The notes under the pieces were generated by a model. It was not told where the DNA came from. It did not search any database and was given only the letters and a program-made list of their open reading frames with translations. The translations under genes were made by a program, and so were the position numbers. Below, in pieces: positions 61,182 to 64,000 of a DNA stretch of 64,000 bases. The stretch's first letter is position 1. Each line of letters begins with the position of its first letter. This DNA comes from Crocinitomicaceae bacterium (GTDB taxonomy: Bacteria; Bacteroidota; Bacteroidia; Flavobacteriales_G; Salibacteraceae), in contig PAME01000001.1 in NCBI GenBank assembly GCA_002707155.1, positions 155,601 through 219,600 on the forward strand, given 5' to 3'.

Positions 61182-62894
61182 ATGGAATACCGCTGGGAAC
61201 TAGCTCAAAAACCCGATAATACCCCCCTAGAATTACTCAGGTCCTCACTTGGAGTTAGTGAGTTCATTGCTCGTCTATTAATTCAGCGAGGGGTGACCAC
61301 ATTTGATCAAGCAAAAGAATTCTTTAGGCCTTCACTAGGTGATTTGCACGATCCCTTTTTAATGAAGGATATGGATAAGGCTGTTGGGCGCATACAAACG
61401 GCTTTAGAGGAAGGGCAAAAAATTCTTATTTACGGAGATTACGATGTCGATGGAACTACTTCCGTGGCATTAATGGTTACTTTTTTCAATCATTTTTACA
61501 CCGAAAACATCGACTACTATATTCCCGATCGATATACTGAAGGCTACGGTGTATCCTTCCAAGGAGTAGATTACGCCAAAGAAAATGACTGTGCTTTAAT
61601 TATTGCATTGGACTGTGGTATAAGAGCACACGAAAAAGTAGATTACGCCACCAAAAAAGGAATTGATTTTATCATTTGCGATCACCATTTACCACATGGC
61701 AGTATTCCAAAAGCAGTTGCCGTATTGAATCACAAACGACCCAATTGTGAATATCCCTACAAAGAACTTTCGGGCTGCGGAATTGGCTTTAAATTGTGTC
61801 AAGCATTGGCGCAAGAGCTCAATTTGGAAGATCATACTTGGCAAGACTTATTGGATTTAGTCGCTATTTCTAGTGCATGCGATATTGTGCCACTCACTGG
61901 AGAAAACCGTGTTTTGGTGCATTTGGGAATGGAGCAATTAAATGCAAATCCTAGAGGAGGAATCGAAAGTATGATTGAACTATCTGGTAAAAAAGGAATG
62001 TTCAGTGTAACCGATGTTGTATTTGTAATTGGCCCTAGAATAAATGCAGCTGGAAGAATAGAGCATGCAAAAAAGGCTGTAGAGCTTCTATTATCTGAAA
62101 GTGGAGAATTGGCCGAAAAGGCCAGTAAAATACTCGAAGAACGAAATTTGGAACGTCGAGAACTCGATAAACACATTACCGAAGAAGCGCTCTCGGCCAT
62201 TACTGAAAACAATTTTGAAGATAAAAAATCAACCGTAGTTTACGATAAAAACTGGCACAAAGGAGTTGTTGGTATTGTAGCTTCCAGATTAACCGAACAT
62301 TATTACCGACCGACAATTGTGCTTACCGAATCGAACGGAAAAGCCGTTGGTTCTGCTCGATCAGTAAAAGGTTATGACATTCATGAGGCACTAACGCAGT
62401 GTTCTGATGTTTTGGAACAGTTTGGTGGACACCAGTTTGCTGCTGGAATGACGTTGGAAATTGACAATGTGCCAAAACTACAAACAAAGTTTGAAGAAGT
62501 TGTTTCCAGCACTATCGACCCAGAATTGCTCGTTCCTAAACTAGAAATTGATTTGGAAATCGAACTAAGCGCTATTGATGAGAAATTTTGGCGAATAATA
62601 AAACAGTTCGCCCCTTTTGGACCCGATAATATGAAGCCTGTTTTTGTAACTAGAAACTGTGTAGATGGAGGTTGGAGTAAAGCAGTCGGTGGTGATAAAA
62701 CGCACTTAAAATTAGATGTGGTTCAACAAGATAATCCTGGAGTTAAGATTAGCGGAATTGCCTTCAAAATGGGGCATTTGGAAAAGGAAATCAAATCCAA
62801 AAAACCTTTCGATGTGGTCTATACTATTGAAGAAAACGAATGGCAAGGCAATGTAACCTTGCAACTGATGGTTAAAGACCTGCGGTTCTCATGA
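61182..62894 (+). CDS. recJ: Single-stranded-DNA exonuclease RecJ
   Basis: GDYDVDGTTSVAL, CDHHLPHG, GPRINAAGR, SARSVKGYDIHEAL. Confidence 0.96.
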   Translation: MEYRWELAQKPDNTPLELLRSSLGVSEFIARLLIQRGVTTFDQAKEFFRPSLGDLHDPFLMKDMDKAVGRIQTALEEGQKILIYGDYDVDGTTSVALMVTFFNHFYTENIDYYIPDRYTEGYGVSFQGVDYAKENDCALIIALDCGIRAHEKVDYATKKGIDFIICDHHLPHGSIPKAVAVLNHKRPNCEYPYKELSGCGIGFKLCQALAQELNLEDHTWQDLLDLVAISSACDIVPLTGENRVLVHLGMEQLNANPRGGIESMIELSGKKGMFSVTDVVFVIGPRINAAGRIEHAKKAVELLLSESGELAEKASKILEERNLERRELDKHITEEALSAITENNFEDKKSTVVYDKNWHKGVVGIVASRLTEHYYRPTIVLTESNGKAVGSARSVKGYDIHEALTQCSDVLEQFGGHQFAAGMTLEIDNVPKLQTKFEEVVSSTIDPELLVPKLEIDLEIELSAIDEKFWRIIKQFAPFGPDNMKPVFVTRNCVDGGWSKAVGGDKTHLKLDVVQQDNPGVKISGIAFKMGHLEKEIKSKKPFDVVYTIEENEWQGNVTLQLMVKDLRFS

Positions 62895-62988
62895 TTTAAT
62901 TGATAATGAAGGACTTCTAAAATTCTTTTTTAACAATTTCGTCCTCAGTCATTTTTTTACTGTTACTTTTTACCAAGAAATCAAAGTT

Positions 62989-63315
62989 GTGAAAAGAAAT
63001 ATCTTTCGTTTACTGCTTGTGTCTCTCCTAACCATAGGAGTTACAGATTACTTATGGCTCGAAATTTTTTAAGATCAGCAAATTGTTGCCGACCTTGAAA
63101 AAGAAAAAGAGAAGGAAGAAAGTGTTGAAGAGTTTCGATTTCAAGAATCTAAACACGACTCAAGTTTAACCACCTCCTATTCAAGCGCTTTCTCCAACTT
63201 TTTAGACCACAGCAAATTTTCAGGTTTTGTAAAGCATGGGGCCGGTTTTTTTCCGCTAAAGCTTCATAAGTACAAAATCTTCCTGCTGCTGCACCAGCTC
63301 CGAATTCACTGCTAA
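62989..63315 (+). pseudogene. Small membrane protein interrupted by in-frame TAA at 63070-63072
   Basis: VKRNIFRLLLVSLLTIGVTDYLWLEIF-*-DQQIVADLEKEKEKEESVEEFRFQESKHDSSLTTSYSSAFSNF... Confidence 0.5.
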
Positions 63316-63482
63316 TTTTTTTCAACTGCCCATTGCGGCAGTTTAGGTGTTAGGTTCTATTCTAAACACCCGCATCCATGTACGCCTTTATTTAGGCCGC
63401 AGATATGGATAAACCTTGCGAACAACGTGCTGCATATATATCAGCATCTTTCGCGCTTTTTCAAGAATTAAATAAAAAATTT

Positions 63483-64000
63483 ATGAAACGCATATTACTA
63501 ATTGCAGCATTACCTGCAATCTTAATTATGGTTGGATGTGGTGGTCAAAACGAACATCATTCAGAAGTAGCTACTTTTCGTGCTACAAGTCCATTAAAAA
63601 AAGACACTACTATTACTAGTAAATACGTATGTCAAATACACTCCACGCAACATATAGAATTAAGAGCCTTAGAAAAAGGTTATTTGGAAAAAATCTATGT
63701 AGACGAAGGTCAATTTGTAAAAAAGGGCCAACTGATGTTTCAAATTATGCCTCGATTGTATCAAGCAGAACTTGAACGAGCACAAGCAGAAACAAATTAT
63801 GCCGAAATAGAATATCAAAATACGCTTAAACTAGCGAACAACAACATCGTCGCGCCAAACGAATTGGCACTTGCTAAAGCTAATTTAGATAAGGTTAAAG
63901 CTCAATTATCACTCGCTCAAGTGCACCTTGACTTTACCTTGGTTCGTGCTCCATTTGATGGAATAATGGATCATTTTTATGCCCGACATGGTAGTCTAGT
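63483..64000 (+). CDS. RND efflux periplasmic adaptor (HlyD/AcrA), 3' end outside window
   Basis: Lipobox IMVGCGGQN; KIYVDEGQFVKKGQLMFQI; FTLVRAPFDGIMDH. Confidence 0.9.
   Translation, partial: MKRILLIAALPAILIMVGCGGQNEHHSEVATFRATSPLKKDTTITSKYVCQIHSTQHIELRALEKGYLEKIYVDEGQFVKKGQLMFQIMPRLYQAELERAQAETNYAEIEYQNTLKLANNNIVAPNELALAKANLDKVKAQLSLAQVHLDFTLVRAPFDGIMDHFYARHGSL

Noticed and set aside
63399-63483. N-terminally extended efflux adaptor starting at an upstream in-frame ATG
   Set aside because: The signal peptide and lipobox begin at the 63483 ATG, so the upstream in-frame codons are probably not translated.
1-64000. CRISPR arrays, tRNA/rRNA genes, intact transposases or prophage
   Set aside because: No regularly spaced direct repeats, no cloverleaf/T-loop patterns noticed, and no transposase, integrase or capsid motifs in the ORF translations. 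This was by eye; tRNAscan-SE and a CRISPR finder would confirm.

Overview
The window looks like a chromosomal segment from a Bacteroidota, probably Flavobacteriales, organism. This is inferred from the TTG-N17-20-TAnnTTTG promoter-like motifs, T9SS tail-like sequence, the IPExxxVDY family and the acpP-fabF-rnc-pyk gene order. Most of it is core genome: class I RNR (nrdA/nrdB), tilS, uvrC, rpoN, asnS, a TetR-TolC-MFP-RND efflux operon, yicC-gmk-nadD, pyk/rnc/fabF/acpP, pheS, moaA, recJ. I saw no CRISPR array, rRNA, tRNA or intact mobile element, and no convincing new multi-gene system. The observations worth a second look are: (1) five gene interruptions whose downstream coding sense is preserved: methyltransferase with in-frame TAA, lipoprotein with frameshift, sigma-70 factor with in-frame TGA, membrane protein with in-frame TAA, and two response-regulator genes fused head-to-head with both N-termini missing; (2) unannotated gene remnants (outer-membrane barrel C-terminus, T9SS tail, phage-like fragment); (3) a structured 92-nt intergenic element upstream of nrdB; (4) a dispersed intergenic palindrome family and a separate nested palindrome; (5) a small bacterial SET-domain protein. 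Product names come from motif recognition in the translations; no searches were run.
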